64,000 bases of DNA, taken from positions 4,588,001 to 4,652,000 of the forward strand of contig JAKSXM010000014.1 of assembly GCA_022575985.1 (NCBI GenBank), given 5' to 3'. Shown here one piece after another: positions 48,431-60,578 of this stretch (within the stretch, counting starts at the first letter, position 1; each line of letters opens with the position of its first letter). This stretch comes from Anagrus nilaparvatae. Its lineage: Eukaryota > Arthropoda > Insecta > Hymenoptera > Mymaridae. A program made the position numbers and the translations under genes. The notes under the pieces were generated by a model. The model saw nothing but the letters and a program-made list of their open reading frames with translations. It made no database searches and was not told the DNA's origin.

Positions 48431-49275
48431 TTTTTTTTTTTTTTTTTTTTTTTTTCGTAGGAAGTGGAGAAATGCATTACGCATACTGATCAGCATCCGA
48501 ACTGACAGTTATGTGGGACTCGACCTACTTTGCCTATACCCACTAAAACTCCACTCCCTTCCTACCTTATGCGAGCCTATCCCGGGACCGTTTTCACATT
48601 ACTTCAGGACAGGTTAAAGGCCATTTAGTTCTATTCATGAACTCCATCTTTTGACTTGCATCCACTGACTCGCCAGTCTGGTTAAGGACTCCGTCATTCC
48701 ATCTGGTTGAAATTTTGTCTTTATGTACTGTCATCTTTAATAAAATATATGTTAGCTAAAAATATACGTTAATTCTCATTATCATCATAAATAAATAAAT
48801 AAATATATATAAATAAATAAATAAAAATTATCCTACCATCTACTATTGCTTGCGGTATCAAGAGTAACTGCAGGGATGATAGTATGTTAGTACAACAGCT
48901 GCAGTCATCAGGATAACCGCAATACGTCTTAATATTAGCCTATACCTTGGACTTCAGGTTTTTTGGTGCGGAGTATGTACTCCACATACTGGCCAATTTC
49001 GGACCATACTTCTTCATTTCGAAGCATCAGGCCAACCACATTTTCAGGTGTGATTTGACCGATGTTAGCTTCTAATTGAAACTTTTTAGCAGCCCACCTA
49101 TCGCATTTGAAGAATGTGTGTTCCGGCGTGTCGTCTTTGCCAGGACAGTATATACATTCAGCACTATTCATCTTCTGGATCCGAAAGAGGTAGGAGCAAA
49201 AAAGTCCATGTCCGTTTAGGAATTGGGTCAAAAAATAATTAATGTCCCCATGCCCTCTATTTATCCAAGGTGGCA
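48431..49275 (-). mobile_element. 5'-truncated R1-like LINE with 19-bp target duplication
   Basis: The duplication AGGCATCCAAGTTTCAGTT occurs at 48412-48430 and 49276-49294. The minus-strand element begins at 49275 inside ORF2 and ends in a poly(A) tail (T run at 48429-48455). The remaining ~845 bp hold the extreme C-terminus of ORF2 plus a 3' untranslated region. Severe 5' truncation with a long target duplication is the normal outcome of target-primed reverse transcription. Confidence 0.9.
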
Positions 49276-49285
49276 AGGCATCCAA
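48935..49285 (-). pseudogene. C-terminal end of R1-like ORF2
   Basis: The frame contains WINRGHGDINYFLTQFLNGH and the zinc-binding CIYCPGKDDTPEHTFFKC, the C-terminal CCHC-like domain found after the reverse transcriptase in R1-type elements. The first few codons of the open frame come from flanking target DNA and cross the insertion boundary at 49275. The family assignment is by motif recall; the same block occurs in the element at 63.1-64 kb. Confidence 0.85.
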
Positions 49286-49294
49286 GTTTCAGTT

Positions 49295-49620
49295 AAAGTA
49301 ATAAATATGTTATTGATTAAATTTTCTTCATTTACTACATCTTTAAATGTATACTTCTTGTATATAATTTTTGATTCATACAAATTATTTAAAAAAAACT
49401 TATCTGATTCGAATTAAGGTCGCATAAAAACATTCATCAAAAATTGAAATTTATTGATGATACAGACAGACAGGCAAAACAATGTTTTTTTACAGAAAGG
49501 TGAAATACCTTAATGTACGTTTTTCGGTGTGCTAAAAACGAATCTAAGGTCAAAATTTACGCATCATGAAAATAAGTCACGAGCCCCGCGTAATAAAGAC
49601 AAAATTTTCTTGAATACGAT
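49295..49620. other. Spacer
   Basis: AT-rich, no gene. It continues the target DNA disrupted by the truncated LINE. Confidence 0.5.
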
Positions 49621-49624
49621 TTTA

Positions 49625-49862
49625 GTTTCACGGGGACTTGAAGCTCCTCCATGACAAGTTTCCAAGCCTGACTGAATTCGAAGTTGCTCCTCGAATTTGT
49701 CTTCGTCTCATTTTGTGACATTCCAATCCAGGGGACACCTCCTATACGGAGGTTGTTGCGAAGTTCCCTCTAACACCAAGAAGGCAACGTAGTTGTAGTC
49801 ACTATCATTGCAGTTATCCATCACCCTCCAGTCTCCAATTCTCCTAGACGACATCTTTGAGG
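49625..49862 (-). pseudogene. R1-like LINE ORF2 scrap (after the endonuclease)
   Basis: On the minus strand the sequence reads RIGDWRVMDNCNDSDYNYVA, then PYRRCPLDWNVTK, a stop, then DEDKFEEQL and LETCHGG. The 'WRV..D...SDHNYV' pattern followed by 'W....K.DEDKFEE' is the stretch that joins endonuclease and RT in R1-type ORF2. One stop is visible; ends were not defined. Confidence 0.65.
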
Positions 49863-51435
49863 ATTGTGATGTGGAAAATAACTTAGAAAAATCAAAATTT
49901 AATTTTAAAATAATCTCTTGTATAATATTTATTAAGTTTATATAAATTTCACTTGATGATCTTGCAAATATTATAGTTTAATTTTTAGATAGATTATAAG
50001 ATTTTAGTCAGTGGACTGTAATAATTATTTGACACATTTGATAATAATTTGTTCACATTAAATTATTGAATTTATAATAGTTAATAATTTATAACAAATT
50101 TTCGATGACGATGCTAAAGAGCCGGCGAACGAGACGACAATGAAGACGGAAGAAAAATAGGCGGTGGAGCAGTAGGCGGTGGAGCACGCGTGCAAAACGA
50201 TGAAGCGATTGAACAATTCAATTCGTCGTTTCTATAATTATATTAAAAATCATGAAATTTAAATTTATTTAATTATTATTTATTAATAACATCTTAATAA
50301 AATGTCATCAAGAATTTGCTCGTAAAGGTTGTTATTATTTCAATCATTTTAAATAATAATAATAATAAAAATAAGAAAAATATTTGAAATATTTTTTGTA
50401 AGAAAAATGTCAAAACTTTTCAAACAGTGAATTCATAAAAAAGAAAATAATTATAAAGAGAAAAAGAAAGCCACCATTAAATGATGTCTTCATCTTCCTC
50501 ATCATCTCTCTCATCATTTTGTCGTTAAAAAGGCAGGTAAATATTTCAATTCGGAGTCCACGGAACAACACGAAAAGACAGGATCTTATACTTTAAAATT
50601 ATTTAATCGACGCTCCTGTGTTCTTCATCAAACTAAAAATTTTCAAAATGGCAGTTCATTCTTTTCTCAGGTGATGTCGCCTTCAAGAATCAACAAGCTC
50701 ATACCTTTTTCATACTTTGCCGTCTTATTGATGAAAACGGAGTCGTCGATTCTGCGCATTAACTTAAGTTATATAATCTAAACTAATATAAAATCTTACA
50801 ATATACTTATAATTGAGCGATTTTCTCTAAGCGTATCCTGAATCTTTGTAAAGAAAGTGCGACTGGCGTCTACTAGATTTTGACACTATACAAACTATGA
50901 ACAGTACGACTTGAGACCAAAAATGAGAAGATCGATCCTTCAAAATCCGCGAATATATATAGTGACGGAAGAATTTGACAAATCATCAAATTCTCATCCT
51001 GAGCTCAGTATGGGGATGTAAGGTTTTGCAATCGATGACGCGGACCATCGCCCGAAACCTGAGGGGAACTCAATCAATTCTTAGAATAGGAAAAAGCAGT
51101 AATTGCACAATAACAGATTACACCAGCTTTCGAATTTGTACCTATTCTTGATTTGTAATCGAGTCCCGCTAAATATCTTTACCATGAATCACACTTGATT
51201 ATTTTATTTAAATATTACGCCCTTTGTTTGGGCCAATATGTGATTACGTTACACTTCCATCCATAAAAAAAAAAATTTGTAAAACAAATTTTTGATTATA
51301 ATTTATCTTTTGTTAGTCACTACATATGCCAACTCTGAAGGATCACAATTGAATATTAAAATATACAAAAGAGAAATTTTAAACGTTTCTAGTATAACCG
51401 ACTACACGAGCTTTACAAAAATTTTATATTGGCTT
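49863..51435. other. Non-coding stretch
   Basis: No gene recognised. 50090-50220 is GC-richer with 'ggcggtggagcagtaggcgg' repeats. Simple AAT repeats lie near 50355-50380. 50560-51180 is of mixed composition without a long frame. It could contain part of an untranslated or regulatory region, but I see no proof. Confidence 0.4.
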
Positions 51436-52008
51436 CATTCTGATATGTATATGCCCATATAGGTTTTTTGGGTCGCTAATCAAGAATTTCGACTCCTGTT
51501 TCATAAATAATTAAAATTTCACCCTTAAAATAGCTAGAGCTACCTCTAAAAAGGGTATATCCTGGACGCTGAAAGTGCGAAAATAAAAAAAACACCCCAT
51601 TTACGGATATTTTTAGCTATTTGAAGGATAAAATTTTAATTATTTATGATAAAGAAGTCGAAATTCTTGATTAGCGGCCCCAAAAAACGTATAAGAATGT
51701 ACCAACGGACGGACCCTCAAAGTACAAAGATAGATAAAACACCCCTTATAGGGGTAGTTCTAGCTATTTTAATTGTGAAATTTTAATTATTTATGAAAAA
51801 GGAACCGAAATTCTTGATTAGCGACCCAAAAAACCTATATGGGCATATACTGGATGCTAAAAGTACGAAAATAGCAAAAACAGCCTCTTTTCGGGGGTAG
51901 TTTTAACCAATTTAGGGATGAAATTTTAATTATTTATGAAAAAGAAGCCGAAATTATTGATCAGCGACCCAAAAAACCAGTATGGTGCAAATCTGGTGAT
52001 AATACAAC
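51436..52008. repeat. Degenerate tandem repeat, ~175-bp unit, first copy inverted
   Basis: Units share 'ttaattatttatga.aaagaa', 'ccgaaattcttgattagcga', 'cccaaaaaacctatatgggc' and 'aaagtacgaaaatagcaaaa'. Three units run in one direction (about 51600-52008), and a first copy (51440-51590) is the reverse complement of the same blocks. The LINE at 52021 inserted at the array edge; related sequence may continue after 55201. Confidence 0.7.
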
Positions 52009-52326
52009 CTAACCCGTATTTTTTTTTTTTTTTTTATTAATTTATTTATTGTATAAATATAATAAAAAGAATTGAGATTACATATGATTTAACTTAATTA
52101 TATTGCACATGAAGTTTAATTATATAAAAAGATAAAAAATTTTTAATGAAAAACATAAATATATAAAAAGTAAGAATAAAAATAACTGAAAAAACATAAT
52201 AATATAATATATAAATTCAAAATAAAAAAATATAATAAGTATTCAATCTGTAGTGTTGGTAAGTGTAAAGATGAGTAAAAGGAGGAAACAGTTTATAAAT
52301 AATTGCTTAAAAAATTATGAAGGAAG

Positions 52327-54016
52327 TTAGAGATGGGGGGACAACGAAGGAATACCCGATTCTCGTGAATCAATTTCTAGTAAGAATTTGTGTAAATTTG
52401 CTTTAAAGGAGCTAATTGAGGACGAGAATCGAATATTTTCGGGAATTGAATTCCAAAAGGAAATCATATAAACGACGGAAGAATTACTGTAAAAACGATT
52501 TTTCGTAAGATCAACTTTTAGATGGGGCCTGTTTTTTGGACGCAGCTCTCGGGCTGGCGTATATATATTGATTTTGGATTTTAAATAAGTAGGTTTACCA
52601 TTTTGAAGTATGTTGTAAATATATGAAGCATAAAGATATTTAGCCCTTAATTTAACTTTTAGCCAACCTAGACTTATCCTAGCAGGAGAGGTCCTAAGAG
52701 GATATTTAATATCACAGACATATCGAACTGCCGCGTTTTGCAATTTTTGTAACCTCACATATTGATGTTCAGGAAGATTACCTATGGGAAACATACAATA
52801 GTCTAATAAGGGAAAGATAAGAGCAGAAACTAACTGCTTGCGAAGGTTTTTTGTAATTAAATTTTTAAAATACCTTAATTTATAAAGGGAATAATTTACT
52901 GTTTTGACAACATGATTAATGTGAGTACTCCATTTCATGTCTGAATCGAAGAATATGCCAAGATTGTTAACTACTTTAGAGAGTTTTATATTTACACCAC
53001 CAAAATAAAATGAATTATCAGTGTTATAAAAATCATTTGCATTTCTCCCAAAAAGAATTATTTTAGTTTTATCTTTGTTTATAACAAAATTGTTTAAAGA
53101 GGACCAGGCTTCTATTTCCTTAATATCATTTTGTAGTAGAGAAATACCAAGATCAAAATCCTTATAGGGAGTTTGAATATAAATTTGAAGATCGTCAGCA
53201 TAAAGAAGCCTTTTAGAATACACAATTTTAGTACCTAAGTCGTTTAAATATATAAGGAAAAGAAATGGGCCCAACACCGAACCCTGTGGAACTCCACTTA
53301 TATTTTTTTTTATGGAGGAGGCCTTATCATCATAAATCACTGATTGAGTTCTATCAGAGAGATACTCAGAGAACCAGCCTATAGCACTATCAGAGAAGCC
53401 AAAAACTGAGAGCTTCTGTAAGAGGATTTCATGAGAGACCCTATCAAAAGCTTTTGACAAGTAAATCATGACTAAAATGGTTATTAGATCCACGACAAAT
53501 ATCATCAGTAAGGTTGGTCAAAGTGGTCTGAGTACTATCTAACAGATTTAGTTGGTTTAAATATTCAAAAATTTGCTTATGCAGAATTTTTTCAAAAATT
53601 TTAGATATTATGCAAGGCAGTGATACAGGTCTATAATCACCAAGAGAACTAGGATTTGGAACTTTAGCTGTGGGAAGAATATTAACATGTTTCCAGGCTT
53701 TGGGAAACATGTTCAATATGATTGATTTATTGAAAGGGGCTAAAAAAATTCTTGAAAGAGCAGGAAGACAAAGTTTCAGTACCTTTAAGGAAATGCCATC
53801 TGGACCTACGGATTTGGTTGAGAACTGTTTAAAAGCCCAATCTAAATCTTCCATTTTTATGCGTTTAAATTTAAAATTATTTGACCTCGTTGGGCTTGTT
53901 AAATTTTGAATAAGAGAAACAGAGGGGAAAGCATTTTGGGTAGTTAAGAAATAGTTGTTAAATTCATCAGGAATGAAAATTGGTTTTTCTTTTATAGAAG
54001 ATTTAGTAAGACCCAA
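52327..54016 (-). pseudogene. LINE ORF2 reverse transcriptase, frameshifted
   Basis: First part (54016-53444): KPIFIPDEFNNYF, FKQFSTKSVGPDGISLKVLK, WKHVNILPTAKVPNPSSLGD and YRPVSLPCIISKIFEKILHK. Near 53480 the frame shifts; the second part (to 52327) gives LSKAFDRVSHEIL, GVPQGSVLGPFLFLIYLND and the catalytic LLYADDLQIYI, then the thumb and the C-terminal region with LDYC and LQKLQNAAVRYV. The catalytic motif is intact, but the two shifts block a single ORF2 product. Confidence 0.85.
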
Positions 54017-55187
54017 ATGGTTTATTTCTTTCCATATGATTATTTGTATCTGATGAGCAGTTTGTATTTAGCTTCTCAGAATAAAATTTGATTTTTTCGT
54101 CTGTGATTTTTTGATTTAACTTGTCTTTTTGAATTTTATATCGATCGTAACATTCCTCTCTACGGCTTCTATAGTATTTACGATAAAGTTTATTTAGTTC
54201 CTTCAACTCGGACTTTAATTCAGACGTGAGCCACGGTAGGGATTTATTATTTAAAGTAAATTCTTTGTAGAGAGCTAACACATCAAGGACTGAAGTAATA
54301 TTTTTAGCAGTGTTTTCCCAAATTAGATCAATATCGGAACTTTTAAAGGCAAATGCCCAATCAAATGCAAGTAATCTTAGCGTAAATTCATCTTGTGAAA
54401 TACTATCTATATTCCTGTCTCTTATTTGGGCTAGTGGAGTTTTTGGAACAAAGATGTCTAAAGTAACGTCAGTTAGAAAGTGATTATTAATAACAGGATG
54501 TTTTCCAAAAGATATGACACGATCATTTTCATCGACAATACAAAGGTCGATGAAAGAGTAGTGCTGGGGACCATTATGAGTGGCACCGTGAGGAACTAAA
54601 TTCAACCTGTTTTCAAAGATAAAATCGTACATTATGAGAGATTTTTGATAAAAGTAGTACATGTCAGCGTTGAAATCACCTAAGATTAATTTATTACTAT
54701 AATTAGCTATGATACTAGATAAATTATCTAAGAATTTAATACCCTGGTGGAATCTCGAATCAGGAGGTCTATAAACTACAGCTATGACTAGGTAAGAACA
54801 TGAAAGATCAATTTCACATATAAGGTACTCGGCCAATTTTTCTTGACCAGTTTCTATACTTCTATCGAGAATACGGTATTTGATATTGCTTTTAATATAT
54901 AATGCTACTCCTCCCGAACTCCGACCTTGCCTATCATTTCTAATTAAGGTATATCCCGGTATTTGAGCCATAACATCAGTAAAGGCACTGTGTAGCCAAT
55001 TCTCTGTTACTGCTACCGCGTGATATTCACCAGACAGAAATTTAGCGCGGACAAAATCCATACGACCTGTTTTACAAAGGGAGCTTGCATTGAAATGACA
55101 AGCTTTGAAGAGTTTGGGGGAGTAGGCCTTAGATTTAATATTTTTACATTTATGATTTAGATAATTAATAGAGCTTACCGGTGATTG
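54003..55187 (-). pseudogene. LINE ORF2 endonuclease part
   Basis: The frame is open from the element edge; the first ATG is at 55061. Apurinic-endonuclease landmarks: HFNASSL near the edge, VTENWLHS, NDRQGRSSGGVALYIKSNIK, VVYRPPDSR, LILGDFNAD and HYSFIDLCIVD. The region after the endonuclease (NKSLPWLTSELKSELKELNKLYRKY) is the usual linker. It runs into a frameshift around 54005-54015 before the RT. Confidence 0.85.
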
Positions 55188-55201
55188 CTAACCCGTATTT
55201 T

Positions 55202-55365
55202 GACTGGAGTACTACCACTATCCACCTTTTAAGGGTTGTAAATAGGCCCAAAATGTATATTTTTAAGGGTTGTAGGTGAAAACTAATGTCAGATTCTGAA
55301 AGAGCATGAAATTTTGCTTCAAGGATAAACTTTTTAGCCACTTATCTATAAAGGAATATACTTAT
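55202..55365. other. Continuation of the LINE target sequence
   Basis: Short stretch with 'ttaagggttgta' twice. No gene. Confidence 0.4.
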
Positions 55366-55369
55366 TTTT

Positions 55370-57250
55370 GCTCATTTCCAAAACTCTTCGCCCCGGCGTT
55401 AATGAGTTAAGGAAGTCCTCGATATCCTGTTTGCCAAGAAAAATTGTTTCTTATGCGTTTCCATATCTTTGTGATTTCTTTTTGACCACCGACTGCTGGA
55501 CAATGAGTATTTGCTCTCTTTCTGTCACTGTTGGTACTCTTATGAGAATCCTAAACATACAAGTATTGTTATTTTAGAACCTGAATCAAAACTTTTCTTT
55601 AGTATATTCAAAATTTCTACCCAAGTCAGATCGCAAATATTTTCTGAATTAGATATACTGACGGATTCTATACCTTTCTTCTCTAAAATTTTCTGTAATT
55701 TACGTAATGTTAACTTTATATTGTCACTGGCTCTAGACATAGAAACTGCTACACCTGATGCAACAGGTAATAAGATGATATTTATTACTAACTTTAATTA
55801 CATACGGTTCGCATAAGTCTAATGATAGGTTCCTTGGTAGTTAGTTTACGACATCCATCTCCAGAGCTCCAGTGTGCAAAGGTGCACCTGAAGTAGTTAC
55901 AAAATACGCTACGTTATCGTTGCGCATGTGAAGTATGTCTCTGCACGTAAAGAAATTTCCTGCGGTCATCCTATCCCTATGAGCTCTTAGCTCCGTTGAA
56001 TCGAGGTCAACGTTTTGGAAAGGAAAATCCTCATTTTCCTGTTGAAAGATATTATCCACATATGATCAAGACAGCTCCTCATCGATATATTGATATTGCT
56101 GGCTCCTGTGTTCCTGGATAATTTCTGCAACATTAGGTACTTCTTGATTGACTACTTCTTCGGGTAATGGTAGATTAAACATTTTCTTTTTGTTTTTAGG
56201 TTGCAATACACTTATGGCATCTAGATACTTCTAACTTGGCTTTCTGGACCTGGTATTTGGTCTGGACAATGCTTGTAATGTTGGCTCCACTAATGGACTT
56301 TGGTCCTTCTCCTCCAATATAGTACTTAATACAAGAATTTTTCTATTAGTCATAGGGACTACTTCTAAAATTAGCACTGGATTTCGCATCCACGTTTACG
56401 TTAGTTACACCAGACTTGAATACAAGTTCATACTCATACTTATCCAACTTTAACCTCCACCTTGTTACTCTTGCATTTGGATCTCTCTTATTTTTCATGA
56501 AAAAGAGAGCCTTATGCTCGGTCACCAACTTCAATTTTCGTTCATACAAGTAAGGTCTAAAACAATCTACGCTGCTAATAATTGCAAGACATTCTTTATC
56601 CGTTGTACTATAATTTCTTTCTGCACCTGTGAGTGTTATAGAATAATAATCCACTGGACGATCTTGACCAATTTCACCTTAAGATAGAATGGAGCCCAAA
56701 GCAAAACCTGAAGAATCCGTTGTTAACACGAATCCTATGGACCAGTCTGGATAGATTAATACTGGAGCTTGTATTAATTTTGATCTTAGTTCTTCAAAAG
56801 CCTTCTGTGCTTCTTCGCCCCAAACAAATTCAACATCCTTCTTCAACAAGCTTGTTAATGGTTTCGTTGTTTTAGCAAAATTTGGTACATATCGACGATA
56901 ATAGCCTGCCAAACCTAAAAATTGTTTAATGTTTTTCTGATTTTTAGGTACAGGAAACTTCTCTACTGCTGTGATTTTTGCTGGATCAGGTTATACTCCT
57001 AACTTGGAAATTATGTGCCCCAAGTAGTTGATGGTATTCTTTATGAAGTGGCACTTTTCAGGTTGTAATTTTAGGTTAGCTTTTTGTAATCTTATCATTA
57101 CTTGTCTTAGGGCTTCTAATAATTTTTCTAGAGTCTTCGCAAATATTAAAATATCGTCGATGTAGACTACCACATTTTCTAGTCCAGCAAGTACTATACT
57201 TAGCAGCCTTTGAAATGAGCTGGGAACTGATTATAACCCAAATCTAATCT
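55370..57250 (-). pseudogene. Ty3/gypsy pol relic: RT, RNase H, start of integrase
   Basis: In transcription order on the minus strand: SVPSSFQRLLSIVLAGL then VVVYIDDILIFAKTLEKLL and NYLGHIISKLGV (RT, about 57235-56991); MAGYYRRYVPNFAKTTKPLT and VLTTDSSGFALGSILS (56912-56679); AERNYSTTDKECLAIISSV and TRWRLKLDKYEYEL (RNase H, 56654-56346); the inter-domain linker with RNDNVAYFVTTSGAPLHTGA (56059-55841) and SFDSGSKITILVCLG (55740-55540); then the integrase zinc-binding start VGGQKEITKIWKRIRNNF near 55400-55500. Stops and shifts separate the blocks. No LTRs were found on either side, so this is a degraded internal fragment. Confidence 0.85.
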
Positions 57251-57259
57251 TTGAAACTG

Positions 57260-57830
57260 AAATCAACCATATTTGCAGGCAAATGCCGTTTTATGCTAGT
57301 CATCTGTGTGTTTTTACTACAGTAATTATTTGTCATAAATCTCAATTTAAATCAATTGTAAAAATTTTGTTTGTTGAACAATCTTATAAATTAATCTTTT
57401 TTTTATAATTATTTTAAAATAACCTTAAGTTAATTAGTTTTGTTTAACATTAGTCTCTGTTCTTCTTGAGAATTTTTTGCAAAGAAATAATTATTATCAC
57501 TTGTTAAAATTTAATTTTCAAATTTTAAATGTTGTATTATCTGATAACAATTTATAAATTTTGTATAAGCTAATGTGCAATTTTATTTTTATATCTTAAA
57601 TTATTTTTTATCTACATTTTCAATTCTTTTTTTTTTTTGTTAACAATTTTAATTAACTTTAATAATTAAATTAATTTAAATAATTAAATTGGATATTATT
57701 TCCTTTTGTAATATTTAAGAGCCCTGGCCTCCACCATATTGAAACAAAATACATTAATTCCTAAAATAAAAAATGCTGATGAAAATGGCTATGAATTATA
57801 TGCAAGTAAAGATACTCAACTAAAAACTTG
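57260..57830. other. AT-rich spacer between opposed pol relics
   Basis: No gene seen. Low-complexity A/T, including a T run near 57630. Confidence 0.5.
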
Positions 57831-57837
57831 ACCAGGT

Positions 57838-59960
57838 TTCCCAGGCGTCTTTCATAAGCCAGTCTCTATTTAAAAGAATATGTGCAAGTCATTCCTCTAA
57901 AAAAATACCTACTTCAGATGTAGGCGTCAAAAATGATTATACGTGCACAAAAGTAGTACAATTTCAATTAAAGCCTCGATTTCTGTCAGACTTTTCCTTG
58001 GAAATCGATATTATACCTAAAATTTCTTCTTATGCCCCAACGGCCAGTTCTGAAACTCTTGCTGATCCAGGATTTTGCAGACGGGGTCAAATTGAAATTT
58101 TGCTCAGTACTTCAATCCACGCCGCCATAGTCAAGTGGAAAGTGAGACGAGGTGTTCTTAATGAACCTATTACTACAAGGACAAAATTAGGTTATATTAT
58201 CTCTGGTAAGACTGGCATAGGATCAAATTATTGTGTTTCTGTTTGTGATGAGCCCGAATCTTACTTTCCTTCAATTTGGAGCGTTTCTGGAGACAGGAGG
58301 AAATTTTGGATTTGTCTTCTCGTATGCTTAATCCGGATGTGCAAGAGTGCGAAATTTATTTTAAAAATACTAACTTAAGAAATTCGGATAGTAGATATGT
58401 TGTGAGGCTCCCATTCAAAATAAACATAACAGACTTTCAGTTTCCTGGTTCGTATGCTGTAGCTAAAAATATGCTTCTCAAAATGGAGAATCGTTTCGTA
58501 AACAATCTTATTTTTTGAAAATTGTATACAGATTTTATGGTAGACGATGAAGGAACTGGACACATGTCGAAAACTACTGTATTTTTAGTGTTCTTGTATT
58601 GTTACCTTATTCTACACCATGGAATTAAAAAAAAAAACTTTCAACATTCTTTAATGCTTCCGGAAGGGACTTTCATAATATTTCTCTCAATGTACATACT
58701 GGTGCCAATTTGTTACCAGATCTTTTTGAGCTTTCACTCCATTGGATGGTGTATCGTTATGTGTTTGTCTCTTACATTAAGCAAATGTTCAGACAAATAT
58801 AGATTGATGATGATGACCGTAAATTTCAACAAAACCTATCGCGTTTTAATAAAAATAATGAACTTTTTGTCTATTCATTGTATTCTATTCATTCTCTTCA
58901 AATACTGTCCCTTATGGTTTAGTTAGCAGCCCCTTTTTGGCAAATAGGGTAATGAAACAGTTGGTAATCGATGAAGGAGATAAATTTCCTCTAGGTGCAT
59001 CTGTCATCAGCTGCGAAACATATATGGACGATTTCTTATCAGGTGGCCATTCTGTGCAAAGCTTTGCAAAAGCAAATTGAATTAATAAATATTTGTAAAA
59101 CAGCAGGTTTTAGGTTACATAAGTGAATAGCTAATGACAAGATCCTGTTAAATTTCCCTTCTGATTTGGCTCATTCGGACTCTACTAATGATTGTTTCAC
59201 ATTGTTAGGTGTATACTATAATCCGTCTCAGGATTATTTATTTTTTAAGATTAAATTAAATGAGTTCAAAAAACGCATTAGCAAAAGATCGGTCGTTTCT
59301 AGTAACTCTAAACTTTTTGACCCTTTAGGATGTTTAACTCTGGTTATGATAACTGCTAAAGTCATAATACAAAAAGTGTGGCTGGCAATGTTACAATGGG
59401 AAAATATCTTACTTGATGACCTAAAATCTAATTTTTAGAATGGTACAACATTTTGATTGTTTTGATTGCATTAAAGATACCTAGATGGATAGGTTATACT
59501 ACCAACGCAAAATATGAAATTTTCGGTTTTGCGGAAGCTTCAAAATTAGCGTATGCAGCATGTGTATACCTTACAGTCAATGGTCAAAATAAGATACGTT
59601 TATTACAAGGGAAGTCAAAGGTATATCCTATTAAACCGTTGCTAACTATACCTAAATTAGAACTTAGTGCTGCCTTTTTGTTAGCAAAACTAACTATAAA
59701 AGTTTAGAAATCTTTAAAATTCATCATGTCGATATATACTTACTCACAGACTCAATAGATGTCCTTTTCTGGTTAAAGGAACATCCGTTAAAATGGCCAG
59801 TCTTCGTAGCCTATAAACGTTCGCATATTCACTCGTTATTACCCACAGCTTACTGGAGTCATGTAAGATCTAATAAGAACCCTGCAAATTCTGAAATTCT
59901 TTAAAACTGAAACTTCGTACAGGGTTTAATGGCTAAGCCAATGATTACGAAAGTATATCT
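57838..59960 (+). pseudogene. BEL/Pao pol relic: protease, RT, RNase H, degenerate
   Basis: 58000-58230 matches the BEL/Pao protease end (LADPGFCRRGQIEILLST...RTKLGYIISGKTG). 58262-58515 gives LERFWRQEEILDLSSRM and SRYVVRLPFKINITDF, the linker before RT; YTDFMVDDEGTGHMSK follows. RT is shredded by shifts (DDDDRKFQQ near 58810; GLVSSPFLANRVMKQLVIDE and TYMDDFLSGG near 58920-59045). 59160-59440 carries SNSKLFDPLGCLTLVMITAK, and 59470-59900 carries RNase H-like GFAEASKLAYAACVY, IPKLELSAAFLLAKL, LTDSIDVLFWLKEHPLKW and TAYWSHVRSNKNPA. Many stops; dead copy. Confidence 0.82.
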
Positions 59961-59989
59961 TTAAATAGTCTTTTACATATAGGGCCAAA

Positions 59990-60270
59990 CTTATTGCCCG
60001 ATTTGGCTGAGCTATTGATATACTGCATGAATTATCAATATGTTTTTGTCAGTGATATCAAGGAAATCTATCGTTAAATCCTTATACATCCTGATGATCG
60101 AAAATACCAAAAAATATTATGGCGTGAAAATAGCAATGATAAGATTCAAGCTTATACTTTAAATACAGTCACGTACGGGCATGTTAGTAGCCATTATCAT
60201 GCTATTGGAGTCACTAGACCGTTAGTTATTAGAGTCAATAGTCTATAATGCAATCAAGTGATTTTAGGAG
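59990..60270 (+). pseudogene. Second BEL/Pao RT fragment
   Basis: SDIKEIYR, a stop, then ILIHPDDRKYQKILWREN and IQAYTLNTVTYGHVS is the N-terminal RT motif of BEL/Pao elements, out of order with respect to the relic just upstream (it should precede the YMDD block). It therefore comes from a different copy or a rearrangement. Confidence 0.7.
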
Positions 60271-60578
60271 GAAAAAATGACGATGCTGATGCAGTTTAAG
60301 TGCTCTATGAGAACACTGAACTGGCTAGACGTCTACAACCCATGGACGAAAACCGTGACGTCGTCAAAAACATTTTCAACTCAATGAAAGACAAGATAGG
60401 CTAGATGAGACATCATATGACTTTTAAGCAGATAAACATAGCCGATGTTGTTAAGAAATGTGACTAATATCCATAGTCAGTCCCAGATACAGCCTGAAAC
60501 ACAACAGAGACACAAAACACTTCAAACGGTTGTAAACAAAAAGAAGGAGAGAAAAAGAGAAAAAAAAAAGGTAACCGA

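Larger units (their letters stand above)
52021..55187 (-). mobile_element. Jockey/CR1-group LINE, 5'-truncated, ~3.2 kb, 14-bp target duplication
   Basis: The duplication CTAACCCGTATTTT is found at 52009 onward, merging with the T run, and at 55188-55201. The minus-strand element ends with a poly(A) tail (T run from 52019). Its 5' boundary lies within an open ORF2 frame, so ORF1 is missing. It encodes endonuclease and reverse transcriptase in three overlapping frames, implying two frameshifts. Clade is by motif recall only. Confidence 0.88.

Noticed and set aside
50090..51180. Possible host gene or promoter in a more GC-balanced stretch
   Set aside because: No long frame, splice-consistent exon chain or recognisable protein; left as unexplained non-coding DNA.
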